The position numbers and the translations under genes were made by a program. DNA of 64,000 bases from Advenella sp048381675 (GTDB taxonomy: Bacteria > Pseudomonadota > Gammaproteobacteria > Burkholderiales > Burkholderiaceae_B). Below the pieces are notes generated by a model. It ran no database searches. It saw nothing but the letters and a program-made list of their open reading frames with translations, and was not told the DNA's origin. This document shows positions 17,201 to 25,876 of this stretch, piece by piece (position 1 is the first letter of the stretch; each line of letters starts with the position of its first letter). The stretch lies in NCBI RefSeq assembly GCF_048381675.1, contig NZ_JBLWIS010000002.1:310001-374000 (forward strand), read 5' to 3'.

Positions 17201-17509
17201 CCTTTGGTAATGGCTGACGGTGCTGGTGCCGCCGGTCAACGTGCAGTGGGGGTTGCGGTGCTTGGTGGCATGCTGGCTGCCACTCCTTTCTCTGTACTCT
17301 TTGTTCCCGTGTTTTTTGTTGTCGTCATGAAGATTTTCAAAACCCGGCCACGTTTGTTGGGTGAACAGGCCGAGTTTTTTGAAACTCAAAAAGAAGAGTA
17401 TGCTTACCGGCACGAAATCTATAAAGATGTTGCCGAAATAGAAGCGCTTGATCAGTCAAATGCAGGCAGCAGTAAAACTCAACCAAATGAGAGTAAACCT
17501 GAAAAATGA
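14252..17509 (+). CDS. RND multidrug efflux pump, inner-membrane subunit (MexB/AcrB family, HAE1)
   Basis: Proton-driven trimeric drug exporter. The 1085 residues have the HAE1 layout: N-terminal membrane helix FINRPIFAWVIAIIV, two large periplasmic loops and twelve membrane helices. The proton-relay pair is in GILVDDAIVVVENVERIM and the partner lysine in GLSAKNAILIVEFAKDA. The C-terminal tail is about 40 residues longer than in AcrB and highly charged. Its stop codon overlaps the outer-membrane gene start by four bases. Substrates cannot be read from sequence. Confidence 0.96.
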   Translation: MSNFFINRPIFAWVIAIIVFFAGVIAIPFMPVAQYPEVAPPTINISATYPGATAEDVAQQVTSVIENELNGAENLLYYSSTSDAYGRSDIDVIFKPGTDPNMAQVEVQNKVANISSKLPQAVMDQGLRFSKSSAGFLLIVALSSTDGSTSAAELGDYITRNIQNSISRIEGVGTFQLFAAPRAMRIWTDPAKLTSYGMTMTDVSAALAAQNRAISAGTLGSPPTPADQATSAIVSTNGQLETEEEFANIVLRANPDGSVVRVKDVARVEIGSDSYQFSSRLNGSPSASFAISLAPNANALSTANLIRDEMENLSRYFPENVTYSIPYDTSPYVEASITQVINTLVEAMILVFIVMFVFLQNIRYTVIPAVVVPIALMGTVVTLLFMGYSINTLTMFAMVLAIGILVDDAIVVVENVERIMSEEGLSPKDATLKAMPQIGGAIVGITLVLMTVFLPLVFMSGSAGVIYRQFAVSMIVSIGFSAFFALTFTPALCATILKPVAKGHHEDKKGFFGWFNRFFNKITAGYSGWVGAFIRKGGRMMLIYLILSVGMAYMFLRLPSSFLPDEDQGFMIANIELPSGVSANRTLEVIDEVESYFSKLPEMKNIITVQGFSFSGTGLNSAIAFVPLKDFTERQGPGQSAQALSAKATGSLLFGIPDAMVFAVIPPAIPSLGTATGFDLRLQDRGSLGQMALRNAANQLLGLAQTSEILTQVRISGLGPGPQLNVNIDREKAAILGVNMTEVANVLGSAIGSGYLGKFPNTGWMQNVWVQSDAQYRMTPEDILKLKVHNASGELVDMSSFVKLDWTQGPTQVSRFNSFDSISISGQAKPGFSNGEAMAEIERLIGQLPTGIGYEWAGLSFQEIQAGNQAPITMALSLIVVFLVLAALYESWTIPVSAMLIVPLGMLGTIGLVTFSGMSNDIYFQVGMITVIGLSAKNAILIVEFAKDAYASGRDLIESTMEAARLRFRPIVMTSFAFILGVLPLVMADGAGAAGQRAVGVAVLGGMLAATPFSVLFVPVFFVVVMKIFKTRPRLLGEQAEFFETQKEEYAYRHEIYKDVAEIEALDQSNAGSSKTQPNESKPEK

Positions 17510-18954
17510 ATATTGTAAAAAAATTCTCTCCAAAGCTGTCTGTCATTTTGTTGTCTACCGTGTTGGCTGGGTGTTCCTTAAGTCCGAAATACGAACGCCC
17601 AGGTATGCCCGTACCCGATCAGTTCCCTGGGCAAGAAGGGACATCGGCTTCTGCTGATGCCGTCCAGCATACGGCTGACCTGGGTTGGGAAACTTTTTTC
17701 AAGGATGAACGGCTGAAAGCCCTTATTCCCATTGCCCTTGAAAATAACCGTGACATGCGGATAGCGATCCAGCGGGTCGAAGAAGCTCGTGCCCTGTATG
17801 GTATACAACGCAGTGATCGCTTCCCGCAAATTGGCGTAAATGCACAGCAAACTGCACAACGCATGCCGGAAGACATGCGGGCGGGTGGGGCATTATCACC
17901 CTCTGTTTCCCGCAGTAATATTGCCGGCATTGGCATGACCAATTTTGAGCTTGATTTTTTTGGTCGCCAAAAAAGCCTGTCTGAAGCAGCCTTTGAGCAA
18001 TTTCTGGCAACACAGCAAGCACGCACGACGGTTCAAATTAACCTGATCGGCCAACTTGCTTCCACTTATTTTACCCTCAGGAATCTTGAGGCTCAAAAAG
18101 AGCTCATAAACAAAACCATCAAGTCACGTCAAGGAACCCTTAATCTGGTTCAAAGTCGCTATAGCGGTGGTGTGGCCTCAATACTGGATGTCAATCAGGC
18201 AAAAACCACCCTTGAAGCAGCTAAAGCCTCCCTGTCAGAAATCACTCGTAGTGAAATGCGAGCCAGGAATGCTTTGCAATTAATTCTTGGTCAGCCAATT
18301 CCAACTAATCTACCACCAGCAGCACCGTTTGGCAGTGATGTGGTAATGGCAAAATTGCCCACCGGATTGCCCTCTGACTTGTTAACCCGCCGGCCTGATA
18401 TTCTTGCCGCCGAAAATAGCTTGAAAGCGGCTAATGCCAACATTGGAGCTGCCCGTGCGGCATTCTTCCCGTCCATTTCTTTAACGGGATTATTAGGATT
18501 TGCCAGCCCCGACCTGGGCTCCCTGTTTGGGGGAGGTAATGGCATGTGGTCATTCAATCCTGTCATTAATATCCCGATATTCACTGCAGGTAAATTAAGA
18601 AACAACCTTAACCTGGCTGAAGTACGTAGCGATATTGCCGTCGCTGAATATGAAAAATCCATACAGAGTGCATTCAGCGAAGTCGCTGATGCTTTGGCAG
18701 GTGAATCCACTTACCAGTCACAGCTGGATGCATTGCGGGCGCAACAGGCTGCCGCTTATGAAACACTTAAAATTGCCAATCTACGTTATTCAAACGGTAT
18801 AGACAGTTTCCTGCAGGTACAATCTGCAGAAGTTGCTTTATTTGCAGTGCAGCAAGGCTTTTTGCAAACCGGATTCGATTCAATCCAGAATCGCATCGAA
18901 CTTTATAAAGCCCTGGGTGGTGGTTGGACACAAACCTCCGTTATTTCAAAATAA
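17506..18954 (+). CDS. Outer-membrane efflux lipoprotein (OprM/NodT family)
   Basis: Outer-membrane channel that completes the tripartite pump. The N terminus has a lipobox LAGC (C23) followed by SLSPKYERP, the standard NodT-family opening. Two OEP repeats follow (each with long coiled-coil helices), with DLLTRRPDILAAENSLKAANANIGAARAA-type sequence from about residue 290 (quoted here in part: RRPDILAAE, NIGAARAAFFPSISL). 482 residues. The ATGA overlap with the pump gene shows translational coupling. Confidence 0.94.
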   Translation: MNIVKKFSPKLSVILLSTVLAGCSLSPKYERPGMPVPDQFPGQEGTSASADAVQHTADLGWETFFKDERLKALIPIALENNRDMRIAIQRVEEARALYGIQRSDRFPQIGVNAQQTAQRMPEDMRAGGALSPSVSRSNIAGIGMTNFELDFFGRQKSLSEAAFEQFLATQQARTTVQINLIGQLASTYFTLRNLEAQKELINKTIKSRQGTLNLVQSRYSGGVASILDVNQAKTTLEAAKASLSEITRSEMRARNALQLILGQPIPTNLPPAAPFGSDVVMAKLPTGLPSDLLTRRPDILAAENSLKAANANIGAARAAFFPSISLTGLLGFASPDLGSLFGGGNGMWSFNPVINIPIFTAGKLRNNLNLAEVRSDIAVAEYEKSIQSAFSEVADALAGESTYQSQLDALRAQQAAAYETLKIANLRYSNGIDSFLQVQSAEVALFAVQQGFLQTGFDSIQNRIELYKALGGGWTQTSVISK

Positions 18955-18974
18955 TTTTTTGCATTCGGTATTTT

Positions 18975-19685
18975 ATGATTGATTTAGGTGTAAATATTGA
19001 TCACGTAGCCACTATCCGCCAACAGCGCCATAGTGTCTATCCCGACCCTATCAAAGCTGCCTTGTTGGCGGAGCAGGCTGGTGCCGATGTCATCACCTTG
19101 CATCTGCGAGAAGATCGCCGGCATATTCAGGACAAAGATGTTTATGACATTCTTCCCCTGCTTACCACCCGCATGAATCTTGAATGTGCAATTACCAATG
19201 AAATGCTGGATATTGCCTGTAATGTCAAGCCACATGATATCTGTCTGGTGCCTGAACGTCGTCAGGAATTAACCACGGAAGGCGGACTTAATGTCATTGA
19301 TTCATTTGAACAGGTTAAATCGGCAGTCTCCAGGTTGCACGATGCCGGTTCAAGGGTTTCTTTATTTATAGACCCCAATATTGATCAAATTCATGCGGCC
19401 GCCGAGGCAGGTGCTACGGTTATCGAATTGCATACAGGTGCTTATTCAGAGGCACCTGCAGATACAATTGAGTCAGAATTGGCGCGCTTGCGCTTAGCCA
19501 TTGCCGAAGGGCTCAGGGCTGGCCTGAAAGTGCATGCTGGTCATGGCCTGCATTACCAGAATGTCCAGGCCATTGTTGCATTGGGTGGAATTTCAGAGCT
19601 TAATATTGGTCATGCTATCGTTGCACAGGCAATTTTCGATGGTTGGGAAAAAGCAGTCCGGGACATGAAAGCGCTGCTGCGTTAA
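18975..19685 (+). CDS. pdxJ: Pyridoxine 5'-phosphate synthase
   Basis: Condenses 1-deoxyxylulose 5-phosphate with 3-amino-2-oxopropyl phosphate to form pyridoxine 5'-phosphate. The TIM-barrel protein of 236 residues starts at ATG 18975, giving the canonical MIDLGVNIDHVATIRQQRH; in-frame sequence further upstream overlaps the efflux gene and is not conserved. Conserved parts are VITLHLREDRRHIQD, NLECAITNEML and HAGHGLHYQNV. It lies 20 bases after the efflux operon and may be reached by readthrough. Confidence 0.96.
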   Translation: MIDLGVNIDHVATIRQQRHSVYPDPIKAALLAEQAGADVITLHLREDRRHIQDKDVYDILPLLTTRMNLECAITNEMLDIACNVKPHDICLVPERRQELTTEGGLNVIDSFEQVKSAVSRLHDAGSRVSLFIDPNIDQIHAAAEAGATVIELHTGAYSEAPADTIESELARLRLAIAEGLRAGLKVHAGHGLHYQNVQAIVALGGISELNIGHAIVAQAIFDGWEKAVRDMKALLR

Positions 19686-19716
19686 TCTTTCGACTAATAT
19701 TTATACAGGTATTGCC

Positions 19717-20304
19717 ATGAATGAAGCAATTAACTATCTTCTGAATCGTAATTCCATGAAAATGGTTACTTCTCCAGCTCCTTCAGATGAAGAGTTGGCT
19801 CTTATATTGCAGACGGCCATCTCGGCTCCCGATCATGGAGCATTACGACCATGGCGCTTCAAAATTATTCGTGGCGAAGCAATCAAAAAATTTGCCGATA
19901 TTTCTATTGGTTTAAGGCAAGCCAGTGCTGAACCTTTTAATCCCGACAAGGAAGCGGCAACCCGCCAATGGCTTTCTGAAGTTCCGTTGATTATTGCGGT
20001 TGCGTGCTATATTGATTATAGCAATACAAAAATCAGTGAATCCGAGCGTATGCTGGCAACAGGAGCTGCGGTGACTAATATACTGAATGCCACACACATG
20101 CTAGGTTATGGTGCATTCTGGAGCACCGGTATTGCTACTTATATAGACGAGTTTCAAACCGCTTTAGGGTTTGATGCCCTGGATTATCGCTTCATGGGCT
20201 TTTTGGCGATTGGTACCCCCAAAATGCCCATCCCTCAGAAAGAGCGTTTAAGCTACGAGTTGTTCACCGATGAGTGGACGGGCCCGGCTGTTAATAAAGG
20301 CTGA
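19717..20304 (+). CDS. Nitroreductase family protein (YdjA-like)
   Basis: FMN-dependent NAD(P)H oxidoreductase of the minimal YdjA type. The N-terminal FMN motif LNRNSMKMV and the SAPDHGALRPWRFKIIRG segment are characteristic; a C-terminal GFLAIGTP contacts FMN in the family. At 195 residues it is a complete short nitroreductase. Substrate not deducible. It begins 31 bases after pdxJ, so co-transcription is likely. Confidence 0.88.
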   Translation: MNEAINYLLNRNSMKMVTSPAPSDEELALILQTAISAPDHGALRPWRFKIIRGEAIKKFADISIGLRQASAEPFNPDKEAATRQWLSEVPLIIAVACYIDYSNTKISESERMLATGAAVTNILNATHMLGYGAFWSTGIATYIDEFQTALGFDALDYRFMGFLAIGTPKMPIPQKERLSYELFTDEWTGPAVNKG

Positions 20305-20382
20305 TGAAGTGGCAACACCAGATTTTTAAATATATCTTGTGTTGTTTTGTTTGGGCAGTTGCACAAAAAGTCATGAGCCATA

Positions 20383-20417
20383 CGTAAGCGCAGACAATGT
20401 TATAGTCTGCGCTTACG
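20383..20417. terminator. Hairpin between convergent nitroreductase and MscK-like genes
   Basis: A perfect 13-bp inverted repeat (20383-20395 with 20405-20417) and nine-base loop. Only A/T-mixed sequence follows on either side, so it is a terminator lacking a clean U-tract or a transcript-end stabiliser. Confidence 0.6.
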
Positions 20418-20423
20418 CGTTAA

Positions 20424-22802
20424 TTAATTATTGCTGGACACAGAGTTTATTTGTTCAATTTGCAAAGGCATGCTGAGCAGGATATTTTCCTGGTGAAGTC
20501 TATTGATTATTTCAAATAACAGTTCGCTTTTAATACGTCCTGCCAGGCGGGGGCTAATCACGAAGCACGTTGCTATCATGATCAGGTTGCCTCCATCAAT
20601 TCCATCTAGGCGAATATAGGGTTCCAAGCCCTGATCGTCAAGAACATCTTCATTATTATCAAAAATTGACAAGATAATATCCCTGACATGAGCAGGATTG
20701 ACCGAGAGCGGGAGGGGAAGACGGATTTGCACACGACCTTCAGTTTTACTAAGTGTCATGTTCCGTACTGATTTGGTAATGAATTCGGAATTTGGAACAA
20801 TCAAGGTAGAGCGGTCGCCAAGCTGGATTTCTGTAGCCCTGACGTTAATACGCCGTATATCGCCTTCTTGTGTACCAATTACAACCCAGTCACCAACCTT
20901 GACGGGTCTTTCAACCAACATGATCAAGCCAGAGATAAAGTTCTGAACAATTGCCTGAAGACCAAAACCGATACCAACAGAAAGAGCACTGGCAATCCAG
21001 GTCAGTTTTTCAAGGCTGATTCCAAAGGTAGATAGCGCGAGACTTACAGTGATAATGGCAACCAGATAGCCCACTACGGTTACTATGCTTGTGCGTACGC
21101 CAGAATCAATATTGGTATTGGGAAAATATTTGCTAACAAGCCAGTTTTTAAGCAGGCGGCCAATAACCACACCGCCAAGAATAATCATGATTGCACTTAT
21201 CAGCATGCCTGGCGTGATAAAGTTTTGCCAGGTTTTTAAAAACTCATCCAACTTTCCATCCCGGTTGAACAAACCGGTTAGTCTGGTGCCAAAAGGTACC
21301 AGCAAGATCATAACCAACAAATAAAACAGCATCAGCTTTGTAAGCGCTGATAAAATGGTTGACAGCTGATTCAGGAAATTGGGTGTGATTTCATATTGTT
21401 CTACCAGACGTTTTCCAATAAAACCTTGTGATGCAATACTGGCCTGAAACAAGTCCTCACTTAATTTGAATAATATGTAAAAGGTTGCCAGGATAATCAC
21501 TATCCAGAGTAACTGGGTAATAAGAAAGGAACCGAGGGCAACAAATCCAATCAGTGTGAAAACCAGTGTTCCAGTTACAATGATCCAGCACAGGATTCGA
21601 AGCACGACTGGCCATACCGTTGCAGGTACCTGACTATTAACATCTTGATCATTTAGTGGAGTGACACGGTAATAGCGGGAAATTTTACCTAGAATCAAAA
21701 AGCCCAATACCACCATGGTGAGGTTTGAAATTACCCTAAGTCCAACCTCTGTGCCCAAGGTAATGCCAACCTTGGAACTGCTAATGATGATTGATTGGTG
21801 TACCACAATTAGTGTGGCAATCAAGCATGGATAAGGCTTGAGAGCCTTCACCAGGGAGTCGCTGAGTGGCGGCAAACGCCAGGATTCGTGACGGACCGAG
21901 AATAATGCATTACCTAGGCCTGTAATTAGTGAAGCAAAAGTAATCGTATAAATCAGTGAAGTCAGATACTCCTGTAGATCAGGGCTGACAATATTGTTCC
22001 AGTTTAATCCAGCATATAAAAAGTAGGCGGATAAACCAGTAATGATTACATTGTTAAGGATAATGCCAACTGCCACCAGGGAACGACGGGCCCGTCCTGT
22101 TGGAATCTTTTCTACTGCAACCAGTCGTATCAGATTTTGCAAAAGCCGGTTAAGCACAAAGATGGTAAATAATGCAAGAAAAATACCGGTATAAAAGAAA
22201 TTTTTGTTTTCAGGTTCTAGCGCTTGTTTGAAAACGGATAAAACAGACTCGGTAAATTGCTGTACTCTGGGGAAATCAGAAGACCATGAACGTGATAAAT
22301 CTTGCCAGAAAGATGGCTTGAGCGGAGAGCGTACCCTTTCAAATAATTCGGCTTGGAACTGTGCCCGGCTCTCTGCCATCATCTTCAGGCTACGCTGGTC
22401 TCCTTCACTAATCAATAACTTGGCTAATTTGATATTGGCATCAAGGCGTTCCCGTTCTTTCTGCAAAGCGGTGCGTTGCGCTTCTATGTCTCGTGCCTCA
22501 GGCGTGACAGGACCTTGCTTTTCATCAGGCTTTGGAGCGTCAATCAGGTTACTTAACTTTGCATCAATATCGGCCAACTCCTGGGTTTTGACACTAATGA
22601 TTTGCTGTGCAGCGTCCTGGATCGTTTTTAACTTATCCAGAATTTTTTGTATATCGTTATTGTTTTCTATTGTTTTAGGCAGTTCATCAATACTGGCCTG
22701 AATATCTTCAAGAAGTGGCAGTTTTTGCCCGTTTTCCGCGTAAACATTTGTGCTGAATGTCAGGAAAATAATAATGATAGACAGGATAAATCTAGGCAGC
22801 AT
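20424..22802 (-). CDS. Large mechanosensitive channel (MscK/MscM-like, DUF3772)
   Basis: Tension-gated channel that releases solutes on hypo-osmotic shock. The 792-residue protein has a signal peptide (cleavage near VYAEN), a periplasmic coiled-coil DUF3772-like domain to about residue 190, a block of roughly ten membrane helices and a C-terminal MscS domain. The MscS part is clear: GIGFGLQAIVQNFISGLIML is the pore helix region, then ERPVKVGDWVVIG and IVPNSEF. It begins 19 bases after the mrpG stop and so appears to be the last gene of the Mrp operon. No potassium-sensing motif special to MscK was recognised. Confidence 0.9.
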   Translation of the reverse strand: MLPRFILSIIIIFLTFSTNVYAENGQKLPLLEDIQASIDELPKTIENNNDIQKILDKLKTIQDAAQQIISVKTQELADIDAKLSNLIDAPKPDEKQGPVTPEARDIEAQRTALQKERERLDANIKLAKLLISEGDQRSLKMMAESRAQFQAELFERVRSPLKPSFWQDLSRSWSSDFPRVQQFTESVLSVFKQALEPENKNFFYTGIFLALFTIFVLNRLLQNLIRLVAVEKIPTGRARRSLVAVGIILNNVIITGLSAYFLYAGLNWNNIVSPDLQEYLTSLIYTITFASLITGLGNALFSVRHESWRLPPLSDSLVKALKPYPCLIATLIVVHQSIIISSSKVGITLGTEVGLRVISNLTMVVLGFLILGKISRYYRVTPLNDQDVNSQVPATVWPVVLRILCWIIVTGTLVFTLIGFVALGSFLITQLLWIVIILATFYILFKLSEDLFQASIASQGFIGKRLVEQYEITPNFLNQLSTILSALTKLMLFYLLVMILLVPFGTRLTGLFNRDGKLDEFLKTWQNFITPGMLISAIMIILGGVVIGRLLKNWLVSKYFPNTNIDSGVRTSIVTVVGYLVAIITVSLALSTFGISLEKLTWIASALSVGIGFGLQAIVQNFISGLIMLVERPVKVGDWVVIGTQEGDIRRINVRATEIQLGDRSTLIVPNSEFITKSVRNMTLSKTEGRVQIRLPLPLSVNPAHVRDIILSIFDNNEDVLDDQGLEPYIRLDGIDGGNLIMIATCFVISPRLAGRIKSELLFEIINRLHQENILLSMPLQIEQINSVSSNN

Positions 22803-22820
22803 AACGTTTGAATATAAGAG

Positions 22821-23135
22821 TTATTTTCCGATACGCTCAAGCCGCAAAATATAAGAGCGCATTAACAACATGGTAGTGACTGGCGAAGTAAGAAATAAAA
22901 AAACCATAATAATTATTTCATGGAAGAATACGCGGTCGGACAAATGAAAGGACAACAGTATAGACGCCAACAAGGTAAACATGGTACCGAATGTGTTACC
23001 CAATGTTGGCGCATGAATGCGGCTTTTGAAGTCTTCAAACCGGATTAATCCAACAGATCCAATGAGCGTAACAAGCCCGCCGGCCACCAGAAAAATGGCC
23101 GCAGGAATAGCAATCCAGGCAGGAATGTCATTCAT
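22821..23135 (-). CDS. mrpG: Mrp/Pha cation antiporter subunit G
   Basis: Small subunit of the multisubunit Na+(K+)/H+ antiporter. The 104 residues form three membrane helices with the family core IGLIRFEDFKSRIHAPT and the RLHAPT-like motif where histidine precedes APT. Start overlaps the mrpF stop by four bases (ATGA). It is the last antiporter gene; the MscK-like gene follows after 18 bases. Confidence 0.93.
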   Translation of the reverse strand: MNDIPAWIAIPAAIFLVAGGLVTLIGSVGLIRFEDFKSRIHAPTLGNTFGTMFTLLASILLSFHLSDRVFFHEIIIMVFLFLTSPVTTMLLMRSYILRLERIGK

Positions 23136-23413
23136 GGTTCGATTACCTCGCCACGTAGCAGAAATTTAGAGAGCGCAGAAGAAGAAACAAAGCCCAACAG
23201 ACTGATTAATAAGGCAATATCAAAGTACCAGGAAGTTCTGTAAAGCATGCCCAGCACTATAATTAATAACATGCCATTGATATACATGATGTCAAGACCC
23301 AAAACCCTGTCTTGAGGGGTTGGGCCATTGACCAGCCTGATAAAGGCACAAAAAAGGGCTAGTGAAAAGCAGCAAATGGCAAAATAACATGCCCAGGTAA
23401 GGATCAGGTTCAT
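23132..23413 (-). CDS. mrpF: Mrp/Pha cation antiporter subunit F
   Basis: 93-residue three-helix membrane subunit. The conserved segment RLVNGPTPQDRVLGLDIMYI places the family aspartates in the middle helix. ATGA-type overlaps with both mrpE and mrpG show tight translational coupling, as expected for equimolar complex subunits. Confidence 0.93.
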   Translation of the reverse strand: MNLILTWACYFAICCFSLALFCAFIRLVNGPTPQDRVLGLDIMYINGMLLIIVLGMLYRTSWYFDIALLISLLGFVSSSALSKFLLRGEVIEP

Positions 23414-23898
23414 TCGAATATCTCCATCAAATTTGCTTCATAACGATCCTTGATGGTGTGAATCCATTCAGATTCTTCTTTCAGGTTAAGAACATGAAGA
23501 CGCAGAATAAAATCATCTTCAGTAAGACCGGACCATACAGTACCTGGTGTGTAAGTAATAATGCACGATAAGATGGCCAGTCCATGAGGGTCGCGTATAT
23601 CAAGGGGGATATTGATGAAGCCTGGAGTACGATGAGCACTTTTACCTTGTAAGATTAATATCCCTACAATCCAGTTGGAATAGGCAATATCAGCAATAAC
23701 CATGAAAAATAATTTCAGGATGGTTAAGGTTTTTTTGGGGTGGCCAAGCAAAGGACGCAAGCGCTGCGAACCTAAAACAAGGCCTAATGACAATATTGAT
23801 CCTAGTATAAACTGGCCGATGCTAAGCGCATTGGCCAGCAACATCCAGATAAGTAAAAGAAAGACGGTCATGGGGAACCAGAAAAAAAGTTTTCTCAT
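23410..23898 (-). CDS. mrpE: Mrp/Pha cation antiporter subunit E
   Basis: 162-residue MnhE-family subunit with N-terminal membrane helices and a soluble C-terminal domain. The characteristic segment AILSCIITYTPGTVWSGL resembles the family ITLTPGT-VW motif. It overlaps mrpD and mrpF by four bases on either side. Required for assembly or activity of the antiporter in studied species. Confidence 0.92.
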   Translation of the reverse strand: MRKLFFWFPMTVFLLLIWMLLANALSIGQFILGSILSLGLVLGSQRLRPLLGHPKKTLTILKLFFMVIADIAYSNWIVGILILQGKSAHRTPGFINIPLDIRDPHGLAILSCIITYTPGTVWSGLTEDDFILRLHVLNLKEESEWIHTIKDRYEANLMEIFE

Positions 23899-25535
23899 TG
23901 TAGTCCCCCTGAAACGGGTTTATTGGATGCTTGCGTAATGACAGCATTAATATATTGATTCGGGTCATCCAGTGAACTTGCGGTCTCGGCCAGAAAGTCC
24001 ATGACAGGGCCGGCAAAAATTGAAAGTACAATACAGCTAAGCAATAAAACACTGACCGGTATGGCTTCACGAATACTAAGCTTGGGTGTTTGCAAGGTAT
24101 CCGAATTCCAAAATAGCCGTACGCCTGATCGTCCCAAGGCAATGACAGTTGCAAGGCCGGAAGTCAGCATGGCTATCACGAGCAACCAAGCGCTAATGGA
24201 AGGCCCGGTTAAATTGTTGTCGGTTAGCTCAAGGGCTGAAGATAGCAAGGCAAATTTTGCCACGAAACCGGAAAAAGGTGGCATGCAGGCAATCAGAATG
24301 GCGCAGGTAAAGAAGGAAAGGCCAAGAAAAGCCAGCGCTGCTGGAATAGCGACACCAACGACGTCACCGGAATAATCGGATGTTTTGTCTTCATCAAGAC
24401 CAAACGCTTCAAAACTGACAGAAAGCACATTGGAGCCGAAAGATTCCGTACGTTTGATTAACTCTACCAGCATGAAGAAAGCCCCTGTAGTGAGCACGGA
24501 GCTGATGAGGTAGAAAAGGGAAGGGCCCGTTAAGGTAACACCCGGCATACCCAGTGCTGTAAGCAGGGTTCCAGAAGACAGAATAATGCTGTAGCCAACC
24601 AATCGCCCTGTATTTTTTTCTGCCAGAATACCAAATGTGCCAAATAAAAGGGTGCCAAGGCCAATGGCGTACATCCATTCACCACCAAAGGCGGCAGGTG
24701 CGCCAGTGGGTAAAAGCAGGGATCCCATTCTGACCAAAGCATAAATTCCCACCTTGGTCATGATGGCAAACAGGGCAGCAACCGGAGCACAAGCGGCCGC
24801 ATACGCGTTGGGTAACCAGAAATTAAGTGGCCAGGCGGCTGCCTTGACTAAAAAGGCAATACCCAAAATGGCGCAGGCAGTCTCAAACAGTTTGCGGTTT
24901 TCTGCATCCAACATGCCTGCTTTGATACCAAGATCGGCCATGTTCAGCGTACCGGTAACCCCATAAATAAGAGAGATACTGATAAGCAGTAATGATGCAC
25001 CGATCAGATTGACGGTAATGTAATGCAAGCCTGAAGAAACTCTTCGTGACCCAGAGCCATGCAGAAGTAAACCATATGATGCAGCCAGGAAAATCTCGAA
25101 GAAGACAAAGAGATTGAATAAATCACCGGTTAAAAACGCACCATTTAGACCCATTAGAATGAACTGGAAAAGGGGGTGAAAATGAATGCCGACCCGATCC
25201 CAGAAAGCAGTTGAATAGATAAGCGCAGAAATACCCAGTACAATGGTAAGAACCAGCATGACCGCTGAAAGCTTGTCGACGACGAAGACAATGCCAAAGG
25301 GTGCTATCCAGTTACCCAGCAAATACACACCAATCTGATTGTTCCAGTCATTGGATATAATACCAGCCGTCATTAAAAGCAAGGTCACGGCAACAACAAG
25401 CTGTATGGTGACAGACACAAAAGCCAGCCCGGTCAGGGCTTTACGCCGTGAGTCTTTCAGAAGTAGCATGAGGGCGCCTGCCATCATGGGCACAGCAACA
25501 GGCAAAATGGGTAAATGATCCAGCCAACCCATCAT
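23895..25535 (-). CDS. mrpD: Mrp/Pha cation antiporter subunit D
   Basis: Proton-conducting subunit homologous to complex I NuoM/N. The 546 residues make about 14 membrane helices. The key region GIAFLVKAAAWPLNFWLPNAYAAA-type segment (quoted in part: FLVKAAAWPLNFWLPNAYAA) holds the conserved lysine, and FEIFLAASYGLL the helix-5 glutamate. Overlaps by four bases with mrpC and mrpE. Confidence 0.95.
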   Translation of the reverse strand: MMGWLDHLPILPVAVPMMAGALMLLLKDSRRKALTGLAFVSVTIQLVVAVTLLLMTAGIISNDWNNQIGVYLLGNWIAPFGIVFVVDKLSAVMLVLTIVLGISALIYSTAFWDRVGIHFHPLFQFILMGLNGAFLTGDLFNLFVFFEIFLAASYGLLLHGSGSRRVSSGLHYITVNLIGASLLLISISLIYGVTGTLNMADLGIKAGMLDAENRKLFETACAILGIAFLVKAAAWPLNFWLPNAYAAACAPVAALFAIMTKVGIYALVRMGSLLLPTGAPAAFGGEWMYAIGLGTLLFGTFGILAEKNTGRLVGYSIILSSGTLLTALGMPGVTLTGPSLFYLISSVLTTGAFFMLVELIKRTESFGSNVLSVSFEAFGLDEDKTSDYSGDVVGVAIPAALAFLGLSFFTCAILIACMPPFSGFVAKFALLSSALELTDNNLTGPSISAWLLVIAMLTSGLATVIALGRSGVRLFWNSDTLQTPKLSIREAIPVSVLLLSCIVLSIFAGPVMDFLAETASSLDDPNQYINAVITQASNKPVSGGLQ

Positions 25536-25876
25536 GAATTGTACTCCGTGCCATCTACGTGATCAGTATTCGACAAGCCACGCAAGGCCAGTAACACCAC
25601 CAGATAGAGGGCGGTTGTCGCAAAGCCGATAACAATGGCTGTTAGTACCAGTGCCTGAGGAACGGGGTCAGCATAAGTGGAAACATCAACAACTGTACCT
25701 GCCTCGATAATTGGAGGGGCGCCAACAGAGAGTCGACCCATGCCAAAAATAAACAGGTTCACGGCGTATGAAACCAGCGTAAGTCCCATAATAACCTGAA
25801 AGGTTCGTGGCCTTAGTAAAAGCCATATACCCGATCCGGCCAATACTCCTATGGCTAATGAATAGATGATTTCCAT
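25532..25876 (-). CDS. mrpC: Mrp/Pha cation antiporter subunit C
   Basis: 114-residue homologue of complex I NuoK with three membrane helices: LAIGVLAGSGIWLLL, then LTLVSYAVNLFIFGMGRL and the C-terminal DPVPQALVLTAIVIGFATTA motif, which is the most conserved stretch of the MnhC/NuoK family. Starts one base after the fused mrpA stop, and overlaps mrpD by four bases. Confidence 0.94.
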   Translation of the reverse strand: MEIIYSLAIGVLAGSGIWLLLRPRTFQVIMGLTLVSYAVNLFIFGMGRLSVGAPPIIEAGTVVDVSTYADPVPQALVLTAIVIGFATTALYLVVLLALRGLSNTDHVDGTEYNS

